Shown here: positions 18,069 through 26,921 of the stretch, piece by piece
How positions within the stretch are numbered: the stretch's first letter is position 1
Layout: each line of letters opens with the position of its first letter
DNA from: Halovibrio variabilis
Lineage (GTDB): Bacteria > Pseudomonadota > Gammaproteobacteria > Pseudomonadales > Halomonadaceae
Assembly: GCF_007991175.1 (NCBI RefSeq)
Contig: NZ_BJXV01000005.1
Location: 1-60,239, forward strand
Direction: 5' to 3'
DNA: 60,239 nt
Notes under the pieces: model-generated
The model's input: only the letters and a program-made list of their open reading frames with translations
Database searches by the model: none
What the model was told of the DNA's origin: nothing
Made by a program: the position numbers and the translations under genes

Positions 18069-18745
18069 AGGTACTGATCATTGATAATTACGACTCCTTC
18101 ACCTATAACCTCTACCAGTTCATTGGTGAGATTCTAACCACGGAGAAGAACCGCGGCGGGCTGGCCAATTTCGAGATACTCGTTAAGCGCAACAACCAGA
18201 TCGATTTCCAGACCATCGAAGCCATGGCCCCGGATCGCATCATTATCTCCCCCGGCCCCGGCTCGCCGGACGACCCGCGCTACTTTGGCGTGTGCGCTGA
18301 AGTGATTGAAAAGTTAGGTAAAACCACGCCGCTGTTGGGCGTTTGCCTGGGCATGCAGGGCATTGTACATGTGTTCGGCGGCAAGGTGGTTAAAGCACCG
18401 CTACCCATGCACGGCAAGATCAGCCCGATCCACCACAATAACCGCTCGTTGTTTAACGGTGTGCCCGACCAGCTTGAGGTGATGCGCTATCACTCGCTGA
18501 TTGCCGATGCGACCACCCTGCCCGAGTGCCTGGAGGTGACCGCCACCGTGGGGGCCCTGGAAGCAGATAATTTTGAGCAGCGCAGCCGTTGGCAGGCAAT
18601 GGGTGAATTCGAGCTGATGGGCGTTAAACACCGGGATTACCCGATTCACGGCATTCAGTTCCACCCAGAATCGTTTGCCACTGAAGGCGGCAAAGAGCTG
18701 ATCGCTAACTTTCTTTTCGCACCCCACGATCAAGCCAGGGCGTAA
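18065..18745 (+). CDS. trpG: Anthranilate synthase component II (glutamine amidotransferase)
   Basis: A 226-residue class I glutamine amidotransferase that supplies ammonia to TrpE. It starts MKVLIIDNYDSFTYNLYQF, carries the nucleophile loop LGVCLGMQGIV, and has the catalytic His-Glu pair in GIQFHPESFATEGG. It is about 30 residues longer than enteric TrpG, partly through an insert after FIGEILTTEKNRGG. Coupling to trpE by ATGA indicates a dedicated pair. No trpD or trpC follows, so the rest of the tryptophan pathway is elsewhere. Confidence 0.92.
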   Translation: MKVLIIDNYDSFTYNLYQFIGEILTTEKNRGGLANFEILVKRNNQIDFQTIEAMAPDRIIISPGPGSPDDPRYFGVCAEVIEKLGKTTPLLGVCLGMQGIVHVFGGKVVKAPLPMHGKISPIHHNNRSLFNGVPDQLEVMRYHSLIADATTLPECLEVTATVGALEADNFEQRSRWQAMGEFELMGVKHRDYPIHGIQFHPESFATEGGKELIANFLFAPHDQARA

Positions 18746-18763
18746 GCACGAAGCGTTGGGTGG

Positions 18764-19039
18764 CTAAACAATCTCTAGCCAAGACATTAACCACCCTACG
18801 CACGCAAGGTTTAGGGCCACCGTTAGCCAAAAAATGAGTTGGAAGGCGGTTTTGCGGGTTTTATGGCGCAGGTGCTGCTGGGCTAATAGCGCACCCGGCC
18901 AGCCACCTAACACCCCAAGCAGATGCAGCGACTGCTCGCTTACTCGCCGACGGTGCTTCATCGCCGCCCGTTTATCGATAGCGTAGATGCTATAAGCGAG
19001 CACGCTGACCGCAGCGTAAAAAACGGCAATGAAGATCAA
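18764..19039 (-). CDS. DUF1294 family membrane protein
   Basis: A 91-residue integral membrane protein with hydrophobic segments at about 2-19, 40-55 and 67-87. Between them are the family motifs YAIDKRAAMKHRRRVSEQ, LHLLGVLGGWPGAL and QHLRHKTRKTAFQLIFW, which are the DUF1294 signature. The function is unknown. The start at 19039 is a TTG; GAGTG lies some nine bases upstream and no better ATG is available. It is convergent with trpG with only 18 bases between the stops. Confidence 0.8.
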   Translation of the reverse strand: MIFIAVFYAAVSVLAYSIYAIDKRAAMKHRRRVSEQSLHLLGVLGGWPGALLAQQHLRHKTRKTAFQLIFWLTVALNLACVGWLMSWLEIV

Positions 19040-19086
19040 TAGCGAGTCACTCTAAAGGGTTTATAGTCGACACAAAGGTTAGCCAA

Positions 19087-20142
19087 CTACTTGCGTCGCT
19101 GAGAAGGCTTGCCGCTAGCCGTTGGCTTACCGCGCCCTTTGCCAACCGGTTTAGCGCCTGCTTTGCCTTTAGCACCTGGTTTAGCTTTAACACCGGGGGC
19201 CTTGGGGTGCTTGCTTGGCGCACTGGCGTTTGGACCGGTGCGCACTTTACCGCTAGCGGCTTTTTTACCCTTAGGGGGTGGCTTAGCACCTGCGGCTTTG
19301 GCGCCAGCTTTTGCCGGTTTCTGGCGCCCTTTGGCCTCTGACTGATTGCCCTTGCATGAGCCTGCCCCTCCGCTGTAGTTGGGCCTTTCAGGTTTAGGCT
19401 TACTTTTCTTCTCGGGCGCGGCCTCTGAGCGTTCGGTCAGCGCGATGATGGTATCGATCTCTTTGGGTGTAAGGTCGCGCCAGTCCCCCAAAGCTAAACC
19501 TTTGAGCGAAACGTTCATTATGCGGGTGCGAATAAGCTGGGTAACCTCATAGCCAAAATATTCACACATACGGCGAATCTGACGGTTGAGCCCCTGCACC
19601 AGAGTAATAGTGAACACAAAGGTGGACTCTTTTTGCACCTTGCAGCGCTTGGTCACTGTGCCCAGAATCGGCACGCCCTTCTGCATGCCGTCAATAAACT
19701 CATCGGTAATCGGCTTGTTCACCGTCACCTGGTACTCTTTTTCGTGGTTGTTATTGGCGCGCAGAATCTTATTAACCAAGTCTCCGTTATTGGTTAAAAA
19801 AATCAGCCCCTGGGAGTCTTTATCGAGCCGCCCAATGGGAAAAATACGCACGCCATGCTTCACAAACTCTACGATATTGTCCTTTTCGCTGGACTCGGTG
19901 GTACTCACAATCCCCACCGGTTTATTCAGCGCAATAAGCACTAAATCTTCCTCTTCCTGGGGCTCGATCTCCTGACCATTGACCTTAACCAGGTCCCCTG
20001 CCACCACCTGATCGCCGGTGGTAGCGCGACGACCGTTAATCCACACGTTGCCCTGCTCCACAAAGCGGTCGGCTTCACGGCGCGAGCACATGCCACTCTC
20101 ACTAATGTACTTATTGATGCGGGTAGATTTTCGTAACGACAT
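19087..20142 (-). CDS. rluF: 23S rRNA pseudouridine synthase F
   Basis: A 351-residue RsuA/RluB-family pseudouridine synthase; E. coli RluF modifies U2604 of 23S rRNA. An S4 domain opens the protein ([20 protein letters not shown]). The catalytic Asp is in [18 protein letters not shown], with [17 protein letters not shown] in the second half. The catalytic core (to about residue 235) resembles RluF most closely. The last ~100 residues are a Lys/Ala/Pro/Gly-rich basic tail, longer than usual, that probably contacts RNA. A repeat-rich gap lies upstream. Confidence 0.92.
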   Translation of the reverse strand: MSLRKSTRINKYISESGMCSRREADRFVEQGNVWINGRRATTGDQVVAGDLVKVNGQEIEPQEEEDLVLIALNKPVGIVSTTESSEKDNIVEFVKHGVRIFPIGRLDKDSQGLIFLTNNGDLVNKILRANNNHEKEYQVTVNKPITDEFIDGMQKGVPILGTVTKRCKVQKESTFVFTITLVQGLNRQIRRMCEYFGYEVTQLIRTRIMNVSLKGLALGDWRDLTPKEIDTIIALTERSEAAPEKKSKPKPERPNYSGGAGSCKGNQSEAKGRQKPAKAGAKAAGAKPPPKGKKAASGKVRTGPNASAPSKHPKAPGVKAKPGAKGKAGAKPVGKGRGKPTASGKPSQRRK

Positions 20143-20203
20143 AAAACGCCATGTGGCTAAAAGAGGATAAACAAACAGTTAAAAAGCTTAGGTTATCCGC
20201 CAT

Positions 20204-20257
20204 TCTAATGTGGATTTAAGTTTGGTTGGCTATTTTGTATCTCACGGTTCAGATCGC
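20204..20257 (+). repeat. 54 bp dispersed repeat, copy A
   Basis: These 54 bases match 60186-60239 at 51 positions, with mismatches only at repeat positions 18, 22 and 24. The last 30 bases, from GGCTATTTTG to CAGATCGC, are identical. It lies 62 bases upstream of rluF. In this copy REP-like sequence follows about 23 bases later. The family is not known to me. Confidence 0.92.
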
Positions 20258-20280
20258 AACCGCTAAGCCAGCTATCTGTT

Positions 20281-20459
20281 GTGGGAGGCCGCTTCAGCGT
20301 GGTCCGACACTTCGGTGGTTCGACACTTCGGCGAAGGGTGCCGCAGGCACCCTCTTGGTTTCATCATGCTAGTAGCCCAAACATTCGCGAGCTGAAGCTC
20401 CCTCCCACGAGAGTTACCATCATGCTGGCATGAGTTAATTCCACACTGGGTGACGAAAA
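20281..20459. repeat. Pair of inverted REP-like sequences with hairpin
   Basis: The 325 bp gap between DUF924 and rluF holds copy A of the 54 bp repeat and this block. A REP-like sequence reads GTGGGAGGCCGCTTCAGCG at 20281. A second in opposite orientation reads TCGCGAGCTGAAGCTCCC onward (20385-20408). Between them is a perfect hairpin GGGTGCC-GCA-GGCACCC (20336-20352). The sequence after the second REP (20409-20459) resembles 50355-50404. No gene is seen in 20143-20467. Confidence 0.75.
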
Positions 20460-20467
20460 GCTAAAGC

Positions 20468-21013
20468 TTAAAAAGACGAACCGGGCTGCTTCAGAAAAGC
20501 CAGTTCCTCGTCGCTAGAAGTCCGCCCCAGAAGTGCATTGCGGTGCGGGTAACGCCCAAAACGATCAATAATTGCCTTGTGGCTGACTTCATAATTGAAG
20601 TTTTCTTCTAGTCCCGGCTGATCAAATAGCGGCAGCGCCAATTCGTGAATCGTCGCGGATTCGCTATGCATATAGGGCATATACACAAACACCCTCTGCT
20701 GACGGGTCAGCTTAGCGTCTGCTCCCGCAGCCACCGTTTCCTGGGCCAGCGCCAGCGCTAAGGCATCGGTGGCAAAAGCGCGGGCGTCATGGCGGTAGAT
20801 ATTGCGCGAGAATTGATCCAGCACAATGATCTCTGCCAACCGACCCTGTGCGGTGCTTCGCCAAGCGTAACACTCGCACTGCGCAGCCTGGGCATGCAGC
20901 TCACCAAACCGCTGCAAAATGGTGCGATCCATCTCAGGGTCTTTTTTAAACCACTGAGCAGGCGTCAATTCCTCAAACCAAAAATCGAGTATCGCTTGAA
21001 CATCTGAGGGCAT
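20468..21013 (-). CDS. DUF924 family protein
   Basis: A 181-residue soluble protein of the DUF924 (TPR-like) family. It is recognised by AILDFWFEELTPAQWFKKD at the start, the central IIVLDQFSRNIYRHDARAFA, FVYMPYMHSE, and the C-terminal DRFGRYPHRNALLGR. The biochemical role is unknown. A strong AGGAGG precedes the ATG. It follows ppc on the same strand after 29 bases, so the two may be cotranscribed. Confidence 0.88.
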   Translation of the reverse strand: MPSDVQAILDFWFEELTPAQWFKKDPEMDRTILQRFGELHAQAAQCECYAWRSTAQGRLAEIIVLDQFSRNIYRHDARAFATDALALALAQETVAAGADAKLTRQQRVFVYMPYMHSESATIHELALPLFDQPGLEENFNYEVSHKAIIDRFGRYPHRNALLGRTSSDEELAFLKQPGSSF

Positions 21014-21042
21014 TGACGCCTCCTTCTTAGCGTAAATAAAAA

Positions 21043-23691
21043 CTAGCCCGTATTACGTAGACCAGCAGCAATGCCCGCCATGGTGACCATCAACGCCCGT
21101 GAAAGATCCGCGCTAATCGCCCCGTCGGCATCGCGGTTACGCTGGAGCAGTTCGGCCTGCAACCCATGCAGCGGGTCGATGTAGGGATTACGCACATCAA
21201 TCGCCTGGCGAATCAGCGGCGTATTCTCCAGCAGCTTCTCCTGCTGAAGAATATCCAGCACCGCCTCTTCCAGCGTCGCGAAACGCTGGCGTAACTGTTT
21301 ACCCAACGCCTTCAGCGCAGGCTCGTCGACTAAGCGGTGCTCGTAGTACGCAGAGATCGCCACATCGGCTTTGGCCAGCAGCATTTCAAGCATGTCCAGG
21401 TAAGTGCCGAAGAACGGCCACTCGTTACGCATTTCTTGCAGTACATCACGACCGCCAGGCTGCTCTAAACGCCGTGAAAAGGCTTCGCCGCTGCCCAGCC
21501 ACGCGGGTAGCATCAGGCGAATCTGCGTCCAGGCGAAAATCCAGGGAATCGCACGTAGGGTTTCGACCCCGCCATCCTGGCGGCGTTTGGTGGGGCGTGA
21601 CCCCAACGGCAGCCTGCCGAGCGCGCCTTCCGGCGTGACCGCCCGAAAGTAGGGCACAAAATCGGGGTCTTCGCGCACTACGCCCACATAGGCGCCATGC
21701 GCCACTTTGGCGAGCTGATCCATCTCTTCGCGCCAGTGGGGTTCTGGGGTACGCGGTGGCAGCAATGTGGCTTCCAGCACCGCACAGGCGTAGATCTCCA
21801 TGGACCGCAGGGCAATATCCGGCTGGCCAAACTTGAAGCGAATCATCTCACCCTGCTCGGTCACCCGCAGGCTGCCGTTCACTGACCCGGGTGGCTGGGA
21901 GAGAATTGCCGCGTGGGCGGGGCCGCCGCCACGGCCAACGGTGCCGCCGCGGCCGTGGAAAAGGGTTAAATCGACACCGTGACGGTTACACACATTAACC
22001 AACGACTCCTGGGCGCGGTACTGCGCCCAGGCGGCGGCCAATTGGCCGGCGTCTTTGGCCGAGTCGGAGTAGCCGATCATGACTTCCTGGCGGTCATCAA
22101 TCAGCGCGCGGTAGCCCGGTATGGCAAGCAGCTGATCCACCACATCGCCGGCATGATCAAGGTCGTTGAGGGTTTCAAACAGCGGCGCGATGGGTAGCGT
22201 GACCTGCCCACCGACTTCTTTCATTAACAGCGCCACGGTCAGCACATCCGAAGGTTCAGCGGCCATGGAAATAATATAAGTGCCCAGCGCTTCGTTTTGC
22301 TCCTTGGCGATCACCCTAAAAGTATCCAGCACCTCTCGGGACTCGGCAGAGCACTCCCAGCGGCGCGGTATCAGCGGGCGGCGTGAGGCAAGCTCCGCGA
22401 GCAGAAATACCTGGCGCTGCGCTTCGTCCCACTCGCGATAGTGGCCAAGACCCAAGGTACTGGTCAACTCTTCAATCACCTGGGCATGGCGGCTGGCTTC
22501 CTGGCGCAGGTCAAGCTTGGTCAGCGTAACGCCAAACACCGCCACTCGGCGCAGCGTATCCAGCAGCGCACCGTTGGCGATGGTATCCAGGCCCACATCG
22601 CACAGCGAGCGGTAGCAGGCGAGTAGCGGCGCATACAGCTGATCGCGAGTCTCGATAATCGGCCCGCCATTATAAAGGCGCCCTTCCAGCTCGGCTTTGG
22701 CCCACTCCCGCGTCGCCTCCATCTTCGCCAGCAGGCGTTTTATTATTTCGCGATACGGCTCGGCCACATCGCCCGCCTCGGCTTTGAGCGCGCTATTGGC
22801 TTTCCACATGGAAAGCTCGGTTTTTAGCTGCTCAAGGTCGCGTAGATAAAGGTCGGCGGCCATCCAGCGGCCCAGCAGCAAGACTTCACGGGTCACCCGG
22901 GCGGTGACGTTGGGATTGCCGTCGCGGTCGCCACCCATCCAGGAAGCGTAGCGTATCGGCGCGGCATCCAACGGCAGGCGCTCACCGGCCGTATCCAGCA
23001 GCAGGTTATCCAAATCCCGGTGGAAATCGGGCACCGCCTGCCACAGCGAGTTTTCAATCACCGCGAAGCCCCATTTGGCTTCATCGACCGGCGTGGGCCG
23101 CTCGTGGCGAATCTCGTCGGTGTGCCAGGCTTGGCTAATCAGCTCTTCCAGGCGGCCCTGGGCGCGGGTACCGCGCTCTGGATAATCGTCTGAGCTCTCA
23201 ATGGCAGTGAGACACTCATCAATAGCGTCATATTTTTGAATCAACGTACGCCGGATAACCTCGGTGGGGTGGGCGGTAAGCACCAGTTCCACGCGCATAT
23301 TGGCCAGCGTTTCGACCAGCTTGCGCGGTGAATTGCCCGCCTGCTGAGCACGCTCAAGCAACTCGCCCAGCACCGGCTGGGAGCCGGGTTTGTAATCTTC
23401 GACGCGACGAAAGCGCGCCCGGTAGTGCTGTTCGGCAATATTGGCGAGGTTTAAAAATTGGTTAAACGCCCGGGTGACCGGCAGCAGGTCTTGCTCGGGC
23501 AGGTCACGCAGGTATTCGATCAGTTCGCGCTGCTGCAGCGAGTCGCCCTGACGACCACGCTTGGCATGGGCGCGAATGGTTTCAATTTTATCGACAAATG
23601 TCTGGCCCAAGTCATCGGCAATGGTGCGCCCCAGGCTGTCGCCTAGAATACGCACGTTATCGCGCAGAGATTCGTGTAGGTCGTGACTCAT
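21043..23691 (-). CDS. ppc: Phosphoenolpyruvate carboxylase
   Basis: An 882-residue anaplerotic enzyme that makes oxaloacetate from PEP and bicarbonate. The first catalytic signature VLTAHPTEVIRR (H141) and the second, LTLFHGRGGTVGRGGGP, are intact. GYSDSAKDAG and the conserved C-terminal NTG are present. The length matches the bacterial family (about 880). The ATG at 23691 was chosen because AAGGAGG lies eight bases before it; the ATG two codons upstream leaves only two bases. Confidence 0.97.
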   Translation of the reverse strand: MSHDLHESLRDNVRILGDSLGRTIADDLGQTFVDKIETIRAHAKRGRQGDSLQQRELIEYLRDLPEQDLLPVTRAFNQFLNLANIAEQHYRARFRRVEDYKPGSQPVLGELLERAQQAGNSPRKLVETLANMRVELVLTAHPTEVIRRTLIQKYDAIDECLTAIESSDDYPERGTRAQGRLEELISQAWHTDEIRHERPTPVDEAKWGFAVIENSLWQAVPDFHRDLDNLLLDTAGERLPLDAAPIRYASWMGGDRDGNPNVTARVTREVLLLGRWMAADLYLRDLEQLKTELSMWKANSALKAEAGDVAEPYREIIKRLLAKMEATREWAKAELEGRLYNGGPIIETRDQLYAPLLACYRSLCDVGLDTIANGALLDTLRRVAVFGVTLTKLDLRQEASRHAQVIEELTSTLGLGHYREWDEAQRQVFLLAELASRRPLIPRRWECSAESREVLDTFRVIAKEQNEALGTYIISMAAEPSDVLTVALLMKEVGGQVTLPIAPLFETLNDLDHAGDVVDQLLAIPGYRALIDDRQEVMIGYSDSAKDAGQLAAAWAQYRAQESLVNVCNRHGVDLTLFHGRGGTVGRGGGPAHAAILSQPPGSVNGSLRVTEQGEMIRFKFGQPDIALRSMEIYACAVLEATLLPPRTPEPHWREEMDQLAKVAHGAYVGVVREDPDFVPYFRAVTPEGALGRLPLGSRPTKRRQDGGVETLRAIPWIFAWTQIRLMLPAWLGSGEAFSRRLEQPGGRDVLQEMRNEWPFFGTYLDMLEMLLAKADVAISAYYEHRLVDEPALKALGKQLRQRFATLEEAVLDILQQEKLLENTPLIRQAIDVRNPYIDPLHGLQAELLQRNRDADGAISADLSRALMVTMAGIAAGLRNTG

Positions 23692-23729
23692 TGGCATGGC
23701 CTCCTTGCAGGGGTCGCATCATTATTAAA

Positions 23730-24584
23730 TCAGGGATGGGTAGGTTGTTTTTCTTTTGCCAGGGTTTCTTTTGCTTTAGCCGCCTGCCAGTGGGCTTCCA
23801 TCTCGTCTAGCGAAGCCTCCGCCAAGGGTCGCTGGGCAACGCTAAGCGCGCTCTCGACAAAACGAAAGCGGCGCTCGAACTTGGCATTGGTAGCCCTCAG
23901 GCACTGTTCAGGGTCGGCATTCAGCGTGCGAGCAAGGTTGGTCACCGCAAACAGCAAATCGCCGACTTCTTCCTGAGCATGCCGCTGATCACCGGCGGCG
24001 AGTGCTTCTTCTACTTCGGCCAGCTCTTCGCGAATTTTCGCTATCACGCCGCGCGCATCGGGCCAGTCAAAGCCGACCCGCGCCGCGCGCTTAGACAGCT
24101 TGGCGGCGCGACTTAGCGCAGGCAGCGTGCGTGGCACATCGTCGAGAACAGAAGGGGTATCGTTTGTCCGCTCCGCCCGCTCGTCGGCTTTAAGTGACTC
24201 CCAGCGGCTGTTGACCTGCTGGGCCTGTACCTCCTCGGCGCTGACCCCGGGTGGCCGACGCGAAGCTAAGGTGCCCTCTGGAAATACATGCGGATGGCGG
24301 CGCAGCATTTTGGCGGTCAGCGTATCGACGATATCGGCAAAGTCGAAGCGCTGCTCTTCCGCGCCAAACTGAGCGTAGTAAACCACTTGAAAGAGTAGAT
24401 CGCCCAGCTCACCAGGCAGCTCGTCAAAGGCGCGCCGCTCAATGGCGTCGGCAACCTCGTAGGCCTCTTCCAGGGTGTGGGGCACAATGCTGTCCCAATC
24501 CTGCTTGATATCCCAGGGGCAGCCTTGCTCGCGGTCGCGCAACACGTGCATTAGGGTGAGCAAATCGTCCAGCGAGTAACGCAT
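23730..24584 (-). CDS. mazG: Nucleoside triphosphate pyrophosphohydrolase
   Basis: A 284-residue all-alpha NTP pyrophosphatase with two MazG domains. The first has CPWDIKQDWDSIVPHTLEEA with EEAYEVADAIE metal ligands and ELGDLLFQVVYYAQ. The second has KIREELAEVEEAL and EEVGDLLFAVTNLAR. It hydrolyses NTPs to NMP plus pyrophosphate, and in E. coli affects the ppGpp pool. Its start overlaps the relA stop by one base (TGATG), behind GGAGG. This supports a shared stress role, as in other gammaproteobacteria. Confidence 0.95.
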   Translation of the reverse strand: MRYSLDDLLTLMHVLRDREQGCPWDIKQDWDSIVPHTLEEAYEVADAIERRAFDELPGELGDLLFQVVYYAQFGAEEQRFDFADIVDTLTAKMLRRHPHVFPEGTLASRRPPGVSAEEVQAQQVNSRWESLKADERAERTNDTPSVLDDVPRTLPALSRAAKLSKRAARVGFDWPDARGVIAKIREELAEVEEALAAGDQRHAQEEVGDLLFAVTNLARTLNADPEQCLRATNAKFERRFRFVESALSVAQRPLAEASLDEMEAHWQAAKAKETLAKEKQPTHP

Positions 24585-26860
24585 CAGGCCGCTCCTCCAC
24601 GGGTGTTTTTATCGGGGTCGGTATCGCGTAAACGGCGTACCTCGGTGACATTGGGCAACTGCTGAATACGCGAGAACAGCCGCCCCAGGGCTTCAAGACC
24701 GTCGACTTCCAGGGTAATGCGCAGCCTGGCAATGCCTTCGTCGGTATCGGTTAGCGTGTTCACCGCGAGTACGTTGACTTTTTCATTACCCAGTAGCCCG
24801 GTGACGTCGCGCAGCAGACCGGAGCGATCCCAGGCTTGTATCTCAATGGTGACCGGATAGCGGGTCTGGGCGCGCTCGCCCCACTCCACTTCGATAATGC
24901 GCTGGGGCTCGTCCAGGCGCAATTGCAAAATATTACTGCAGTCCTGGCGGTGCACCGTAACCCCGCGCCCCTGGGTGATAAAGCCGACAATTGGCTCGCC
25001 GGGAACCGGGCGGCAGCAGTTGGCCATACTGGTTTTCAGGTTGCCGACACCCAGCACCGTGATATCGCTTTTGGTGGCTTTGCTGGATTGGCGTTTCGGC
25101 TTGGCGAGCAGGCGGTCAAGTTGCTCCTGGTCGTCGCTTTCGCCGAATAGCTGCTGGGCCTGATGCAGCACCTGGCCAATGCGCAGATCACCGGCGCCGA
25201 TGGCGGCGTACATATCGTCGGCGTTTTGATAGTTAACGGCCTTGGCCAGCTTGGCGAGATCAAGCCCCTCAACATCCAGGCGACGCATCTCACGGTCAAA
25301 CAGCGCGCGCCCTTCTTCCAGGTTCTGATCCCGCGCCTGGTGTTTAAACCACGCCTGGATTTTGGCCCGCGCTCGTGAGGTGCGCACGTAGCCCAGGCTG
25401 GGGTTTAGCCAGTCGCGGCTTGGGCCGCCTTTGGTGGCGGTAAGAATTTCAACCTGCTGGCCGGTTTTCAGCTTGTAGGTGAGCGGTACGATACGCCCGT
25501 TAATCTTGGCGCCCCGGCAGCGGTGGCCAATTTCGGTATGCACCCGGTAGGCGAAATCAATCGGCGTGGCAACCCGCGGCAGGTCGATCACGTGGCCGTC
25601 AGGGGTAAACACGTAGATGCGGTCAGGGGCTACATCGCTGGAAAGCCCTTCGCGCAGATCGCCAAAGCCACCCACTTCGTCCTGCCACTCCAACACCTGG
25701 CGCAGCCAGGCGATCTTCTCTTCGTAGCTACGGCTTTTGGCATTGGTATCGTGGCCTTTATAACGCCAGTGGGCACAGACCCCCAGCTCCGCTTCGTCGT
25801 GCATGGCGAAGGTACGAATCTGGATTTCAAGCACCTTGTTTTCCGGGCCCATGACGGCGGTATGCAGCGACTGATAGCCGTTCTTTTTGGGGTTGGCAAT
25901 GTAGTCGTCAAACTCGTTGGGCACATGGTGCCAACGCGAGTGAATAATCCCCAGCACGGTGTAGCAATCGGCAACGTCAGGGACCAGGATGCGCACCGCT
26001 CGCACGTCGTTTACCTGGGAAAAATCGATCCGTTTGCGCTTCATTTTGCGCCAGATCGAGTAAATATGTTTGGCGCGGCCATCCACGTCGTAGCGGTGGA
26101 TATGTTGGGCTTCCATCAAGCCTTTGATGGTTTCCACCACATCGTTAATATAGCGGTCGCGGTCTAGGCGCTTTTCCGCCAGCAGCTTGGCGATCGCTTT
26201 GTATTCCTCTTCGTGCAAGTAACGAAACGAGAGGTCTTCCAGCTCCCACTTGAGCTGGCCGACGCCCAGGCGGTGGGCCAGCGGGGCGTAAATATCGGCG
26301 ACTTCCCTCGCCACCTGTAAGGATTTATCACGCGGAGCGTCTTTAACCTGACGCAGCGCGCAGGTCCGTTCGGCAATTTTGATCAACGCCACGCGCACAT
26401 CGCTGACCATATTGACCAGCATTTTGCGCAGGTTTTCCTGCTGGTTGTGCTGACCCATGCCATGATCCGGCGCCAGCGGGTAGCTGATGGCAGCCATTTG
26501 CAGCACGCCATCGATCAGGTTGGCCACTTCCTCGCCAAAGCGTTTTGTGACCCCCTCTAAACTGAGCAAGCCCTCGCGTACCGCACGGTATAAAACGGCG
26601 GCTTCCAGGGTGGCTTGATCGAGCTTTAATTCGCCCAGAATATCGGCCATTTCCAGTCCCATACGGAAGCTAGAACCGGGCGATAGCCATACCCGATGCG
26701 CGCGCGGGGCCTCAAGCTCCAGCGTCTCGGCAAGCTCACAGGCGGCGCCTAAACGCTCAGGATCCCAGAGGCGCACATCCTCTTGCAGGCGCGTTAACCA
26801 TTGTTGTATATCCACCTTTCCACTAGCGGTGAGCGGCTGGTCTTCACGCACTTTTACCAT
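24584..26860 (-). CDS. relA: GTP pyrophosphokinase, (p)ppGpp synthetase I
   Basis: A 758-residue ribosome-associated stringent factor. The N-terminal HD region is degenerate: TLEAAVLYRAVREG replaces the HDxxED metal site, so it should lack hydrolase activity. The synthetase domain has DVRAVRILVPDVADCY, PNEFDDYIANPKKNGYQSLH (EFDD marks RelA rather than SpoT) and AELGVCAHWRYK. TGS (about 405-465), zinc-finger and C-terminal ACT domains follow. It responds to uncharged tRNA. It sits between rlmD and mazG, coupled to the latter. Confidence 0.96.
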   Translation of the reverse strand: MVKVREDQPLTASGKVDIQQWLTRLQEDVRLWDPERLGAACELAETLELEAPRAHRVWLSPGSSFRMGLEMADILGELKLDQATLEAAVLYRAVREGLLSLEGVTKRFGEEVANLIDGVLQMAAISYPLAPDHGMGQHNQQENLRKMLVNMVSDVRVALIKIAERTCALRQVKDAPRDKSLQVAREVADIYAPLAHRLGVGQLKWELEDLSFRYLHEEEYKAIAKLLAEKRLDRDRYINDVVETIKGLMEAQHIHRYDVDGRAKHIYSIWRKMKRKRIDFSQVNDVRAVRILVPDVADCYTVLGIIHSRWHHVPNEFDDYIANPKKNGYQSLHTAVMGPENKVLEIQIRTFAMHDEAELGVCAHWRYKGHDTNAKSRSYEEKIAWLRQVLEWQDEVGGFGDLREGLSSDVAPDRIYVFTPDGHVIDLPRVATPIDFAYRVHTEIGHRCRGAKINGRIVPLTYKLKTGQQVEILTATKGGPSRDWLNPSLGYVRTSRARAKIQAWFKHQARDQNLEEGRALFDREMRRLDVEGLDLAKLAKAVNYQNADDMYAAIGAGDLRIGQVLHQAQQLFGESDDQEQLDRLLAKPKRQSSKATKSDITVLGVGNLKTSMANCCRPVPGEPIVGFITQGRGVTVHRQDCSNILQLRLDEPQRIIEVEWGERAQTRYPVTIEIQAWDRSGLLRDVTGLLGNEKVNVLAVNTLTDTDEGIARLRITLEVDGLEALGRLFSRIQQLPNVTEVRRLRDTDPDKNTRGGAA

Positions 26861-26921
26861 GACGTTAACTCATCCATTCAGGGCAACGGTCTGCGCTCGG
26901 CCGTCGCCGTGGCTTGATATT

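Noticed and set aside
24584..26860. RelA as a bifunctional Rel/SpoT enzyme.
   Set aside because: The HD and ED residues of the hydrolase site are replaced (YRAVREG), and EFDD marks a RelA-type synthetase.
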